The notes beneath the pieces are model-generated. The model had not been told where the DNA came from. It worked only from the letters and a program-made list of their open reading frames with translations, and ran no database searches. A stretch of 64,000 nucleotides of DNA from Tricholoma matsutake (taxonomy: Eukaryota; Basidiomycota; Agaricomycetes; Agaricales; Tricholomataceae), in the NCBI GenBank assembly GCA_026075535.2, contig AP026544.2, positions 10,788,001 through 10,852,000 on the forward strand. Direction: 5' to 3'. Every line of letters begins with the position of its first letter. Position 1 is the first letter of the stretch. Below are positions 1-10,299 of the stretch, in pieces. A program made the position numbers and the translations under genes.

Positions 1-130
1 AACTGTAAGATTGGCAACGGCAACACCAATATTGGCATCAACAACAGTACAATCGGCAACCACAACATTGGCAATGGCAAAAGTACAATCGGCAATGGCA
101 ACATCAGGATTGGCAGCAAATCCATCCTCA
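1..130. repeat. Degenerate GGCAA(T/C)GGCAAC-type tandem repeat
   Basis: The first 130 bases are built from short variants of GGCAATGGCAAC and ATTGGCATCAAC. The same kind of repeat, in reverse complement, appears near 4840-4880 and 5110-5140, beside the second copy of the module. It therefore looks like low-complexity tail sequence belonging to the module rather than a gene. Bases 131-442 hold no feature I can recognise. Confidence 0.5.
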
Positions 131-779
131 GCATGAGCATGACCTATCTGAAGGACAGCTGATGACCTTGCACAGCAGGAAGCCATTTCAACCCAGGCTG
201 TTGGGAGGAGACAGAGAATTAAAAAAGTGAAATTTGCCACATAAATTTACAAATAAAACACTATGTAATGAAAAAAAAGATAGTCCAACTTTTATGTACA
301 TGCTGAATCACATCTATTCTTTTCTGCCTCACTTTGTCTCCCCTCTGTCCTCAGATCTTCCTGCTCTCTTCCTTGGGTTTGGCTGAGGGGTGGTACTTCT
401 GGAACGTAGTCCAGATAGACCAGGGGTCAGCCCACATCGGGATCAGTGCAGCTGTGCAGGGGGAGGGGAGAGCTGGGGTGAGGTGATTACATCAACTGCT
501 GATGCCGGTGGGTTAAGTGCTGATGCCAGGGTGGCAGGCTTGGGCTTGGTGAGCGACATTGGGGAGAAGAGGAGAGGGAGTGGTGGGGCCATTGATGTTG
601 TGGGCTGTACCATTTCTTGAGAATCCTGTGGTGTGGTGGGAATAATTTGGATGGGGGGGGGGGCACCAGCCAAGGATGCTTCCCCCACCACCTCTTCCAG
701 CACAGCCAGTCCCTCCTCCCCATGCTCAGGCTCAGTGTTACCCTCAACAAATCCCCCCTCCTCAACCAGTTCTGCCATC

Positions 780-960
780 TGTTCATCTTTGTCACCGGCA
801 GCGGCAGCAGGAGCAGCAATGGGAGCAGGAGCAGGAGTTGGGGCGGGAGCAGGAGTGGCAGCAGGAGTGGGAGCAGGAACAGGAGTGGGGGTGGGAGCAG
901 GTGCAGGACCAGGACCAGGACCATGAGCAGGAACAGGAGTGGGAGCGGGAGCGGTATTGC
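780..960. repeat. GGGAGCAGGAGCAGGAGT microsatellite/minisatellite
   Basis: A purine-rich run of GGAGCAGGAGTGGGAGCAGG variants. It supplies the Pro/Ala/Thr repeat tail of the overlapping minus-strand gene and opens several reading frames on both strands that I do not regard as separate genes. Confidence 0.7.
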
Positions 961-1929
961 CTTCCTTGGCATCTGTCATTTCTTCCCAATCCACCTCTGC
1001 CCTCCTGCTTGGAGTCCTCTCGAGGTGAACCACCTGCCCAGCCATGTAACCATTGTACAACATAATGGGCTGTGTGCCAGCCTGCAACTCAAAGTATCCT
1101 TCAATGTCATTCACCCTGTTTTGAAGCAAGTTGACCATCTCCCAGAGTTCTTGTACATGGAGTTGGGACTCTAGGAATGACTCTTCATTCCACTGTGCAT
1201 GCTTTTACATGTCTTCCTCCAGTTGGTTTAGACATCCAGTGAAGGTGGCATAGTCACCAGCAGAGGGGTAGGGAGTCAGGGCAGGGAGGGCAGTCAGCTC
1301 GGGCTCGGGATTGGCCATGTCGAGATCCTCTTCCACAGCTATGGGTATATGTGTTAGTGGTTTTATGTGTCATGATATGGAAGAACTAACCTTTTGATTT
1401 TCCTTTTTGGCTTGCAGTGAACCATGTAGACAATTCCTCTCCACTGTATTCACTGGAAAATTGTGCCTTCTTTGCTTGCTGATCCTTTTGCTTTCTTGGT
1501 TCTCAGCACTTGATCCACATCCTCTGGATCGCACCAAACTTTCCCTTTCCCACAGAAGTAGCAGGCCATTTTCCCATTCACCTGCTCCCAACACTCACAC
1601 CTAAGCCTGACACATTGTGCACATGGTGTCATTCACAAACTCCCTCACTGGGGTGCTCCTCATGCTGCCTTTGCTGTGTTGTGCTGCTTCCGCTCCATCC
1701 TGGGATTGGCACTGGCATTGCTCTCCGTCTCCTCATCAAAATCCTCATCCGATCCCCTTCTACTCTGCACCTCTCACGGCCTGGGTCTCACTGTGATTGC
1801 TGGCAGCATTGGTCGCTGGGCTGGGGCTGGAAGTCTGGATCCTGATGCTTCTGGTTGGGCCCACATGTTGGCTGGTGCTGGTGTTGCTTCTATCCTTGTT
1901 GGTGTTGCTGCTGCTGCTACTGCCACTGC

Positions 1930-2145
1930 TGCTCTTCCTTTCTTTGCCACTGCCGTCCCTGTCTTTGCCACTGCCATCCCCACTTTCTTGGCTGTTCCTG
2001 TTCCTGTTCCTGTTCCTGTTCCCATTCCCATTCCCACTGCAGTGGCCATTCCACCTGCCCTTGCCGTTCCAGCTGCCCTTGCCATTCCAGCTGCCCTTGC
2101 CATTCCAGCTGCCCTTGCCATTCCACCTGCCGTTGCTGCTGCCGT
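1930..2145. repeat. Minisatellite coding Ala-Gly-Met / Gly-Thr repeats
   Basis: Tandem 18-bp units (CTGCCCTTGCCATTCCAG) and 6-bp TTCCTG/TTCCCA units lie inside exon 2 of the copy-A gene. On the minus strand they read as GMARAA and GTGTGT repeats. Length changes here are a likely cause of the frame differences between module copies. Confidence 0.65.
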
Positions 2146-2439
2146 TGGTCCAGCTGATGTGGACACAGGACCTGTTATGCCCTTCTTTTTGTCCAAGGTC
2201 TTCATTGCCCTCAGTTGACCTTCAATAAACTTCTGGTCCCCTGTCCAGTCTGACTTTGACCATGCTACCACAAATCCCCACAAAAATGCATCAGCATGGA
2301 AGACGGCCTGCACATCCTCTGTGAGAACCTCTCTTTGCCAGGCAAATAATGTTTTCTACAATTTGTAAGTGCATTGTTGATCTGATAGCATGCCTGTTAT
2401 AATTTCACTATCAGGACCCACAAGGCCAGGCACTTCATT

Positions 2440-2800
2440 TTTCTGTTATGACTCGACACAACTCCCGTCAATTGACATGCTGCGCTGCAGCATTCCATGA
2501 CATCAGATCCGCAACATAGGATACCTCATGCTCAGCATGAGGCTTATCAATTATTATTCAACATGCTGTGCTGCAGCACTCTGTGACATCGGACACCTCA
2601 TGCTTGGCATGAGGTTCATCTGCTATTGTTCTTTGACATGCTGCACTGCAGCACTCCATGACATTGGACACCTCATGCTAGGCATGATGAGGCTTGCCTT
2701 TCTATTGTTCTTTCTATTTATACTTGACAATGGTCCCACATTCCAATTGGATGATAGGTATCTTCAAACCATATATAAGCTGTAGGAATACTGCCTGTAT
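2440..2800. repeat. Three diverged copies of an ~85-bp unit (CAGCACTCCATGACATCGGACACCTCATGC)
   Basis: Around 2476-2535, 2562-2620 and 2637-2695 the same phrase recurs: GACATGCTGCGCTGCAGCA, then CATGACATC.GA, then a CCTCATGC..GGCATGA palindromic stretch. It lies in the long intron/intergenic part of copy A and has no coding sense. Confidence 0.5.
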
Positions 2801-3369
2801 TCCTCAGCTTGACCTAATTCAACATATGGTCTTAAACTCAACTTGAACAGCTCGACGGTCTAAGAAGCCCTTAGCCGTGATAACCCAAACTTGACAGTTG
2901 GAAAGCCTCCAACTGTGATACACGAACCAATGGTATACTCAGAAAGCCTCTGAGTATGATTGACCATGATAGCTTGAGGAAGCACCTAAGTGAAAGCCGA
3001 AAGCCTGAAACACCAGGAAAGCCTCCTAGTGCGATAGACGAAGACAAGTTTGAGTTAAGACCAATAGTCTTAACAATGCCAATCCACTCACAAGGGCTGA
3101 TTTTCTTTCCTTCATCATGGCCTTGATACTTTGGTCCTGAAGGCCATTGCAGATGGATTGCTCGATCTCGCTGATCTGGCCAAGCACTTGTTGGCATGTA
3201 ACATTCATGGTTGATGAGTCAGCTGTGGCAGCGGGGTCAATGTTGAGATGAAAAAGAGTGAAACACTGAAAATCAACAATCACGTGTTGTTGATCGATAT
3301 ACAATATATACAAACAAATAATGTCCTGATTAAACAGTATCACTTGTTATCATCTGTGTTATCTATACC

Positions 3370-3537
3370 ATGAGCAATCAGCAAACCGACACTTATATTC
3401 CTGATGGATATGTCATTATCTGAGGTGACAATGGGCAGCACTATCTAGTGCCCCATTTTATGATTCCAGCTACCCACCAGGCAATGGAGGCCTATTGCAA
3501 GAAGGTTGAATTCAATGTACACATGGCACATGGGGGG
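3370..3537 (+). pseudogene. 'DGYV' protein exon 1, module copy A (truncated)
   Basis: A 56-codon first exon starts with ATG at 3370 and ends at a GTAAG donor. It reads MSNQQTDTYIPDGYVII, an in-frame TGA, then GDNGQHYLVPHFMIPATHQ. It matches copy B at 6525 almost codon for codon, including the TGA at the same place. No second exon is found before the sequence turns into repeats after 3600, so this copy is truncated. I recall the family as widespread and uncharacterised in Boletales; I assign no function. It is head-to-head with the Cys-cluster gene, about 160 bp away, so the two would share a promoter region. Confidence 0.6.
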
Positions 3538-3540
3538 GTA

Positions 3541-5077
3541 AGATTTCCTTCTCTTCAAAGGGTTGTTGCCGCCAGCCTAGCTGTCTTGGCCTGATGCCAT
3601 CCTTGGGCCAATGTCGTCCTGTTGGCCGATGCTGTGTCTTAGCCAATGCTGCGTCTTGGCTGGTGCCATGTCTTGGCTGATGCCACATTGATGATTCTCA
3701 ACCAGGAAACCCAAACAAAACCCACAAAAAGGGCTCGAATGGTATAATGCAAGTCAGAGGAAGGTTGTGAGGCCCTCTAGATGTCACCTGTCAGACCAGC
3801 CATCAAATAGTCATAAAACAACTGCTTGTTGAAGCAGTTCGAAGCTAAAAGAATGTGTTTTGAGATGTTGCAATGATTTTTGAGATGTTGCAATGATTTT
3901 TGAGATGTTGCAATGCTTTTCGAGATGTCGCTATATTTTTTGAAGAGGTTTTGAGGAATTTCAAGTGCACAAATATGTTCAGATGCAAGATCAGGGGACT
4001 AGCCAAGTAGTAGAAGCAAAGCAAAGGCAAATTGAGGGAAACAAGAGCAAAAATAGTGTAATTTCAGGAATCTCGAGGAATTTTGAGGAAGTTTAGCATA
4101 AAACACCAAACTTCGGACTGAATAAGACTAAACCAAACTCTCAAATCACTGTGATCTGGGAGGAAGATGATGACTTTCTTGTTTCTTTTTTTATCTGGTA
4201 CATCTTTTTATATAAAATAAAGGAAGTACCTAAAAAGGCTAGAGAACATGAGGCAAACATGTGGAAAACTCAAGGCCAAAGACAATATAAGTATATCAGA
4301 ACAATAAAGCAAGCCTAGAAGGGTGAATATAACACATGATGAAGATATAATAGCTAAAACCAGACTGTCCTTGTTATAATATACTCGATATAGTGTCCCA
4401 TGTGTCCAGTATGTGTCCGAAGATCATTCAAATAGAAAATACTGTGTCCGACAATGTTTTTTGAGGTTCAATGTTTTTTGAAGATTTTCAAAGATTCTTC
4501 AGACTTCATTCATGGCCCAACATTGTCCCATGATGACAACATGGCTGATCCTGCCAGTTCTCACAATTAGCTAGTATCGACATTGTTATTTTAGCTAGGA
4601 TGAACTGCTGTTTTGTTGATTTTGTTCATTCATACTGCCTGCGCCCATTGTGCATCTGGTTTGCTAATGCCCATTGCCAATGCTCTTGATATATAGATTT
4701 CCACCCCAAAGTGTCTGTCTGCTGCTGCCGATGTTGATGTTGATGTAGATTTCTGTGCCGACATGTCTGCTGATGCTGATGCCGATGGCTGTGACTATTT
4801 CATCAACAGTATTAGATTCTGACTGCACATCTATGCTGATGCCAATGCCATTGCCAATGCCAATGCTGAACACTGTGTCCAACGCTATCTCATAGGTCAC
4901 TGATCTGTCTATTAACATTCTTCACAGTGTATCACAAGCAAGAATTGTAAAAGACCTGTTTGGTAGGTCTGCACTACATAGAATGAATTATTGCATCATT
5001 GCCCATAGCTAGGCCATACAGTCTCCTATGCACATCTATACCAAGCATTGTAATTCACTATAGTACACGCAGCTAGG
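3541..5077. other. Intergenic stretch between module copies
   Basis: No gene seen. It holds a degenerate CTTGGCTGATGCC repeat (3590-3710, also in the intron of copy B), a 20-bp tandem array (3850-3945), an AT-rich stretch with TATA/TAAA-like words (4190-4400), and a GATGCCGATG-type degenerate repeat (4690-4880). Confidence 0.5.
3853..3945. repeat. 20-bp tandem repeat, about four copies
   Basis: The unit TTTTGAGATGTTGCAATGA is repeated about four times with a few substitutions in the last copy. It is a clean short array in otherwise AT-rich sequence. Confidence 0.75.
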
Positions 5078-5079
5078 TT

Positions 5080-6337
5080 GTACTGTTATGGCAAAGTGGT
5101 GCCTGATGCTGATGCCATACTTCTATGCCATTGCCATTGCCATTGCTCCCCAGCAGTAATGGGAGCAGGAGCAGGAGTGGGAGAGGGTGAGGGAGAGGGT
5201 GAGGGTGGGCATTCATGTGTGACGTCAACCATCTCAACATTGGAGGAATATGTTGCTGTGGTCAATGTTCAGTGGTTGTTTGTATGGTGATACATAGTAC
5301 TTACCCTTCCATTTTCCTTTTTCTTCCCTTGTGAACCTCTGCGAAGATCCAGACTTCTTCACCTTTCTTCTGGCTGCACCCTTTCCTGTCTCTGGCTTGT
5401 CCCCTCCATGACCATCTTTCATTTTTTTGCAATTTGAAACATGCGCCCTTCCCATTGGCCTGTTCATGACATTGTCGCCCAAGCTGGAAGCATTGTATGC
5501 AGGGAGTGGGCCTTACTGCCCTGTGCACTGGTTGTTGCCATTGTTCCCTTTGCTCCTTTTGCTCCAACAATTTATCTCCATCGCTTTCTGTCCCCTCTGA
5601 TTCCCCATCATTTTCTAAATCCTCACCAGAGCTCCCACTGCTGCTCTGAAGTCGCCTGGTCCTGCCACTCCCACTTGGTCCTGCTGGAGTGGTTGGGGTG
5701 GGTGGTGCTGATAGGCACACATCTGGGCATCAATGTTCTGGCTGGTGTGACCTGGATCCTGATGGCTCTGCTGGCACCTGTGGTTTCCTTCACCTGGTCT
5801 CCCCTCAAGCTCCTGCTCCCACTCCCGTTCCCACTTCCTTTCCCCTTCATCATCCTGCTCCCTTCCCTCATCCTGCTCCCGTTCCCATTCCCATTCCCAC
5901 ACCCCCACCTGCTGCTCCCACTCCCGATCTTGAAGGACCAGTGGCCACTCCACCCCCCGCTCCTGATGCCAAAACCCCTGAGGTTCCCACAATCCCACCT
6001 TTCTTGTTGAATTTCTTCATCCCACACAGCTGACCTTCCATGAAAATCTCATCTCCCATTCTATCAGAACTTCCCCATGCTACCAAAAAACCCCAGAAGA
6101 ATGACTTGGCACCGAATGCTGCTTTCAAACCCTCTCCAAGATCCTGTCTTTGCCATGAAAATAATGTGTTATACAGTATGTATATTAGTCCCACTGTCTT
6201 CCTGATAGTATTTTACTTACAAGTGCCCATTTTTGTTCCCTCATGACAGCCTTGATGTTTCATGTTTGAAGGCCATTTTGAACAGCCTGCTCGATCTGGC
6301 TGATGTGGCAGAGGACTTGTTGAGCTGTAATGTTCAT
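5080..6337 (-). pseudogene. Cys6-cluster / low-complexity protein gene, module copy B
   Basis: This is the second, shorter copy of the minus-strand gene. Exon 1 (6337-6221) has exactly the 39-codon length of copy A and a GTAAGT donor, but carries a TGA after GLQT. The next block (6190-5990) reads NTLFSWQRQDLGEG...FFWGFLVAW, homologous to copy A exon 2, but the acceptor TAG of copy A is TAT here. An acidic stretch (near 5640-5580) precedes a Cys cluster (5540-5440) with C1-C4 in the CX2CX6CX9C spacing. A one-base frame change precedes C5, and C6 is replaced by His. A Lys/Arg-rich tail and a Ser/Pro repeat (5210-5150) end it. The lesions mark it as a pseudogene. Confidence 0.6.
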
Positions 6338-6524
6338 GTTGAGATGAGTTGGGGTGGGGACAGGAATGGGGATGGGAGTGATGGGGTTTGAAAGTCAACA
6401 AAAGTTGGAACGATGAAAATCAACCATCACTTGTGTTTGTTCATCAAGGCCAAACAAATAACATCAATATCTGATCACTAGATTAGATGCACATTATAAC
6501 CTCTGTCACATTGATCCATCCACA

Positions 6525-7237
6525 ATGAGTGACCAGCAGCCCACACAAGGCAATGTTCTAGATGGCTATGTCCCTATCTGAGCCGACAATGGGCACCACT
6601 ATTTAGTGCCCCACTTTATGATTCCCACCACTCATCAGGTGATGAATGCCTATCGCCAGAAGTTGGAACTTGATGTCCATAATGCAGATGGAGGGGTAAG
6701 CTTCATTTATTTCAAATCAGGTTGAAGTTAAGGGCTGCTGCCATGTCTCTGGCCACTGCTGTGTCTTGGCCACCCCCATATCCTGGCCGCTCCCGTTTCT
6801 CTATCCACTCTCATGTCTTGTCTATCCCAATTGACATTATGATCAATTTGCAGTCTGGCAACATGACCATGCCACCATATTACCTGGTGGCCCACAACCA
6901 GCTCACCCTACCTGCTGATCCAGTAAGTGTCATCCTCATTTGTGTTTCTACATTAGTTCATCCTGTTGCAGGACTTGACAGACAGGGAGTTGTTGAGTTG
7001 CCATGCTGAAGTGAAGACCTTCAAGACCAGCTTGGCATATTGTACAAGGATGCCAGTCATTGTCTGTACATGGCCGAGGTGGAGAAGCTTGAACAACAAG
7101 ATATAACCTTGAAAACATGTGCCATTTTGAAGGAAAGGGTCAAAAATAAGTTGAAATCATTTGAAAGGAGGTTCTCAGAAATTACACCATCATCCCACTC
7201 AGACGCTATTGCCGATCCTTCTGCTGATTCCCAGTGA
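6525..7237 (+). pseudogene. 'DGYV' protein gene, module copy B (three exons, two lesions)
   Basis: Three exons with canonical borders: 6525-6695, 6854-6922 and 6972-7237. The translation runs DGYVPI-stop-ADNGHHYLVPHFMIP, then MPPYYLVAHNQLTLP, then DLTDRELLSCHAEVKTF. After a one-base deletion near 7022 it continues YKDASHCLYMAEVEKLEQQ...SDAIADPSADSQ. Two lesions break it: a TGA in exon 1 (shared with copy A) and the exon-3 frameshift; otherwise exon structure and splice sites are intact. Family function is unknown to me. The C-terminal part is Lys/Glu-rich and probably helical. Confidence 0.65.
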
Positions 7238-7369
7238 TGTGGAAGGATAATTAATACCTTACTCATTATATATATATCTATGTAGCTTTTGTCTGTATTC
7301 TGTTCTTAATGCACATCATTGTAGTAATATCATTGTTTTTGTGGTCCTGTCAAGCCCCGATGTCAGTGC

Positions 7370-7660
7370 CATTTCCCCATTCCCATCCCCGTCCCCATCC
7401 CTGCTCCCATCCCCGTCCCTGCTCCCATCCCCATCCCTGCTCCCATCCCCATCCCTGCTCCTGTCCACGTCACTGCTCCTGTCCATGTCACTGCTCCTGT
7501 CCACGTCACTGCTCCTGTCCACGTCACTGCTCCTGTCCACGTCACTGCTCCCATCCCATCCCCATCCCCATCCATGTCCCCATCCCCATCCCCATCCCCA
7601 TCCATGTCCCCATCCCCATCCCCATCCCCTTCCCCTTCCCCATCCCCTTCCCCTTCCCTG
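7370..7660. repeat. C-rich minisatellite (18-bp and 6-bp units)
   Basis: About six units of GTCCACGTCACTGCTCCT sit between CATCCC/CATCCCCATCCC runs. All six frames are partly open here because of the repeat; no gene is inferred. Confidence 0.85.
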
Positions 7661-8026
7661 CAATTGCATTTCAAATACTATGTTCTTAATGCATGTCTAT
7701 CTGTATGGTACAGCAAGTAATGTAGTAATGTAGTCATTGGTTAATTAATAGAGTATGTACAAATATATAGTGAGTTTGACAGCATCCATCGAAACAGATA
7801 ATACAATGTACAGTCAATAGTATTCATAGGTTAATATTGTGTCCGTGCCCAATGGCCATCCCTGTGTCCATCCCGAGTGCATTTCAAACATTACTAATGT
7901 CTGTATTACATTCCTAATGCATGTCTATTGTAAGGTATAATAATCAGTGTACAATGTAGTCATTGGTTAATATAGTATAGTGACTTTATATAGTGAGTTC
8001 AACAGCGTCCATCAAACCCATATCAT

Positions 8027-8110
8027 TCGATACAATGTATGCATTCGATGCAATGTATGCATTCGATGCAATGTATGCATTCGATGCAATGTATGTATTC
8101 GATGCAATGT
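8027..8110. repeat. 18-bp tandem repeat ATGCATTCGATGCAATGT
   Basis: Four to five near-perfect copies. The unit contains the palindromic word GCATTCGATGC, so the array can form short hairpins. Confidence 0.8.
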
Positions 8111-8112
8111 AG

Positions 8113-8810
8113 CTTACCTATGTGCATGCCTGGTGGTAAGAGGACAACTCAAGTCATGTCACTGCTCGGTGGCGCTTGTTGAGGGGACAAAAGTGGCATA
8201 CAAACTTGGCTCGAAAGTCACCCCAAGTGGAGAAAGGTAGAGAACTGAGTTCTTTAGTTTGACACAGAATACAGTCCACATAGAGATAGGCACATTCAGA
8301 TTTCATGTATGTGATGGCCCAATAAATTTTTGCAGCCTCATTGACGAATTGATGCGATTGGAGACTGATTTATAACTCACAGGAATTAATGAATGCACAT
8401 CCCTGCACATGTGCGCCATTAAATTCGGCGGGGGGAGATGGTTTGATCTGGGCACGCTCTTTAGGGGGCATGTTTGGCAGCACATCATTGTTGGGTGCAC
8501 TTGGAGTCACAATGGTGGGAATATTGGTCATAGGGTTCGTCTGGAGGGTCCTGACGAATTTTTCGATCGTAGATTTAAAATCAATTTGTGTGCATATTCC
8601 AGAAATGTCACTTTCAAGCACATCGAGGCGTTCTGATGTGTCCATGTCACTAGGGGGCACATTTGGCGAAAATGGCGGTGCAGTAAAGGCGGGACTGTCT
8701 GGAATGGTGTATAGGGAGTCTGTGGAGCTTTGGGAAGTTTTGTCCACTGTGTTACTGCCTATCTTGGGCAGTGCGTTCGCAATTTCTGGCCTTAGGGGAG
8801 AGTTTTCTAC
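8113..8810 (-). pseudogene. Ty3/gypsy gag remnant (family L)
   Basis: Reading leftward from the LTR, the minus strand encodes a gag-like protein with a Pro-rich centre, then PPAEFNGAHVQGCAFINSCEL. An in-frame TAA replaces the expected Tyr, and the sequence then reads LQSHQFVNEAAKIYWAITYM and a WGDFRAKFV segment. This is the capsid-type order seen in fungal Ty3 gag proteins. It carries at least three stops, and no pol follows because the sequence breaks into the 18-bp array at 8110. The flanking LTR (8811-9236) is its 5' LTR. Confidence 0.65.
8799..8808 (-). promoter_or_regulatory. Putative self-primer binding site, family L
   Basis: Minus-strand AGAAAACTCT lies two nucleotides inside the LTR border. 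It is perfectly complementary to AGAGTTTTCT in the LTR (8912-8921), about 28 nt downstream of a TATACT word, where the transcript would begin. This matches Tf1-type self-priming in layout; it is inferred from sequence only. Confidence 0.5.
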
Positions 8811-9236
8811 TATAAGGGCAACTTTAGCCTCTAGCAAGGGGAAATCCGAAGTTAAAATTATACTACATATTACAGGGATTAGGGATGCACCTAGCAAAGG
8901 GAAATCCAAAGAGAAAACTCTAAGGATCCCTTTGCTGATGCCCAGTATATGTGAAGATGACAAAAATCAAGTAATAACCTAAAAATAGAAAAGGCGGAGA
9001 TAAGCAGATCAAGGCCGCCGAATGACATCATACCAAGGGGTAGATGTTGGAAGGAGTGCTCCGCCTCTAAATATAAAACTGTCAACATACACAAACATGA
9101 TAGAAAGGGAAAATTAGTAATAAAATCCAGAAACATCACAGAAAATGAAGAATAGGAGGAAATGAAGTGAGGAAAAATATAGAACGAATGTAAAAAATAG
9201 GAGAAACACACAAGGCACCCCCCTAGTTCCCTTACA
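8811..9236 (-). repeat. LTR of family L (5' LTR of the gag remnant)
   Basis: The 426-bp segment pairs with 16263-16700 over its whole length. On the minus strand it starts TGTAAGGG and ends near CCCTTATA (original CA probably mutated). Gag follows directly on its left. A TATA-like word and the priming complement lie inside. Confidence 0.75.
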
Positions 9237-9883
9237 GCAAGCATCATGTCAACAATGACAATGACTTTGGAAACAGAGGAGCAGGCCACCTTTGGGTCAC
9301 CTTCTTCAGCCTGGTTCTCTGGATAACTATGTTTGTCAAGTTTATCTCTGACCTATTCTCTTATGTAGATGATTCCTTCTCTTGGGATTTTGCCAGCCAT
9401 GTGGAGTTCTATGTGCCATATGGTAAGATGCTGCCAGGGAAGCAAGCTCAGCTCTTGCATTTGTTTGATGAGCTAGGGGTACTACATGAGGAATGCAAAC
9501 AAGTTTCTGGTTCACCTCTCACTATCATTGGATTTGATGTGGAATCCAAATGTGATGACTATCACTATGCCTCCTGATGCATCCAAAATCTTCTTCCAGT
9601 GATCTGAGCCTTTGCCAACCCTTCACAGGGCCATTCTCTTAAGGATTTCCAGTGCCTTGCTGGCTGGGTAAATTGGTCATTGAATGTCTACCCTCTTCTT
9701 TGACCTGGCTTATCTATTGTCTATGAGAAATTGTGTCAGGGCTCATCTCCCTACCAAAAACTATCCATCAACAAAGCTATCTGCAGAGAACTCCATTGGC
9801 TTGTGAACCATATCAAGCACTCCTCTGCTGTTCATATTATTGAATCCCAAGAATGGTTAAGGTCAGAAGCACATGACAGGTAC
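9237..9883 (+). pseudogene. Reverse-transcriptase-like (DIRS-type?) remnant, left part
   Basis: Plus-strand reading FGNRGAGHLWVTFFSLVLW, then a YVDD motif (about 9366), then EFYVPYGKMLPGKQAQLLHLF, IIGFDVES and LAGWVNWSLNVYPLL. I recall this order from a fungal reverse-transcriptase/RNase H-like family resembling DIRS elements. Several in-frame TGAs stand where Arg codons would be expected. The reading continues at 16079 after the inserted Ty3 element. Assignment to DIRS is by memory of the family and is not certain. Confidence 0.5.
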
Positions 9884-10288
9884 TGTAAGGGCAACACCCA
9901 CTATCTGCTAGCTAAGACCGTGCGGGTTCTCTCTACAAGAAGGGGGCGGGATCCACACTCATGATGGGGGGATTGACGGTTTTGATGGAAGGGGCTATTA
10001 ATAGGTGACTTTGTCGAGATAGGCCTTTCAGACTGAAAACATAGGTGGAATACCTAAGAGAACACAACTGGGTCCCCTAGGTGTATATTTAGGGTTTATA
10101 TACTATGTTACACATATTGTACATTGTTGTTACCAACGCGTGCATACATGCATGCGAAATAAAATTCTCACGCTATCAAAGTGTAGCATCATTTGGCATC
10201 ATTTGGCGTCATTTAGCGTAATGTAGCGTAATTCAACATAATAAAATAAAAATGAAATTTTATTAGGTAATGGGGTGGTTTCCTAACA
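9884..10288 (-). repeat. T1 3' LTR
   Basis: 405 bp. On the minus strand it begins TGTTAGGAAACC and its other end reads TGTAAGGG on the plus strand. It is collinear with the 5' LTR, with scattered substitutions and one small indel, mostly at former CpG sites. Confidence 0.9.
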
Positions 10289-10299
10289 TTACCCCCCTT

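Larger units (their letters stand above)
443..3208 (-). pseudogene. Cys6-cluster / low-complexity protein gene, module copy A
   Basis: This is a decayed multi-exon gene read on the minus strand. Exon 1 (3208-3092, 39 codons) begins MNVTCQQVLGQIS and ends at a GTGAGT donor. A TAG acceptor leads into exon 2 at 2355 (KTLFAWQREVLTED), followed by Ala/Gly/Met/Thr-rich repeats (about 2150-1900) and an acidic stretch near 1750. A Cys cluster at 1632-1530 has spacing CX2CX6CX9CX2CX6C with all six Cys present. A C-terminal coiled-coil-like segment (QELWEMVNLLQNRV, near 1160) and long Pro/Ala/Thr runs (1000-780) follow. Reading frames shift between these blocks (for example around 1640-1660), so I call it a pseudogene. 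The cluster spacing falls within the fungal Zn(II)2Cys6 range, but DNA binding is inference. It is divergent from the DGYV gene that starts at 3370. Confidence 0.6.
7238..8112. repeat. Simple-repeat tract and partial tandem duplication
   Basis: No gene. 7370-7660 is a CCCATCCCCATCC/GTCCACGTCACTGCTCCT minisatellite. 7690-7830 and 7880-8020 are two diverged copies of one unit (shared words: ATGCATGTCTAT, GTAGTCATTGGTTAAT, ATATAGTGAGTT.ACAGC.TCCATC). 8027-8110 is an 18-bp array. Confidence 0.65.

Noticed and set aside
443..1174. Several overlapping open frames on both strands in the 0.4-1.2 kb region
   Set aside because: All are driven by the GGAGCAGG repeat. Only the minus-strand frame with the coiled-coil start joins a multi-exon gene.
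2871..3197. Minus-strand open frame running past exon 1 of copy A
   Set aside because: It reads through the GTGAGT donor into the intron in another frame; comparison with copy B supports the spliced exon of 39 codons.
4544..4560. GGCTGATCCTGCCAGT, resembling the 5' start of 18S rRNA
   Set aside because: Only about 16 bases match; the following sequence does not continue as 18S rRNA.
7309..7733. Four open frames of 100-130 codons over 7.3-7.7 kb
   Set aside because: Produced by the CCCATCC/GTCCACGTCACTGCTCCT minisatellite; peptides are pure two- to six-residue repeats.
8389..8982. Plus-strand open frame over the family-L gag/LTR
   Set aside because: It is the antisense shadow of gag running into the LTR; its translation has no recognisable feature.
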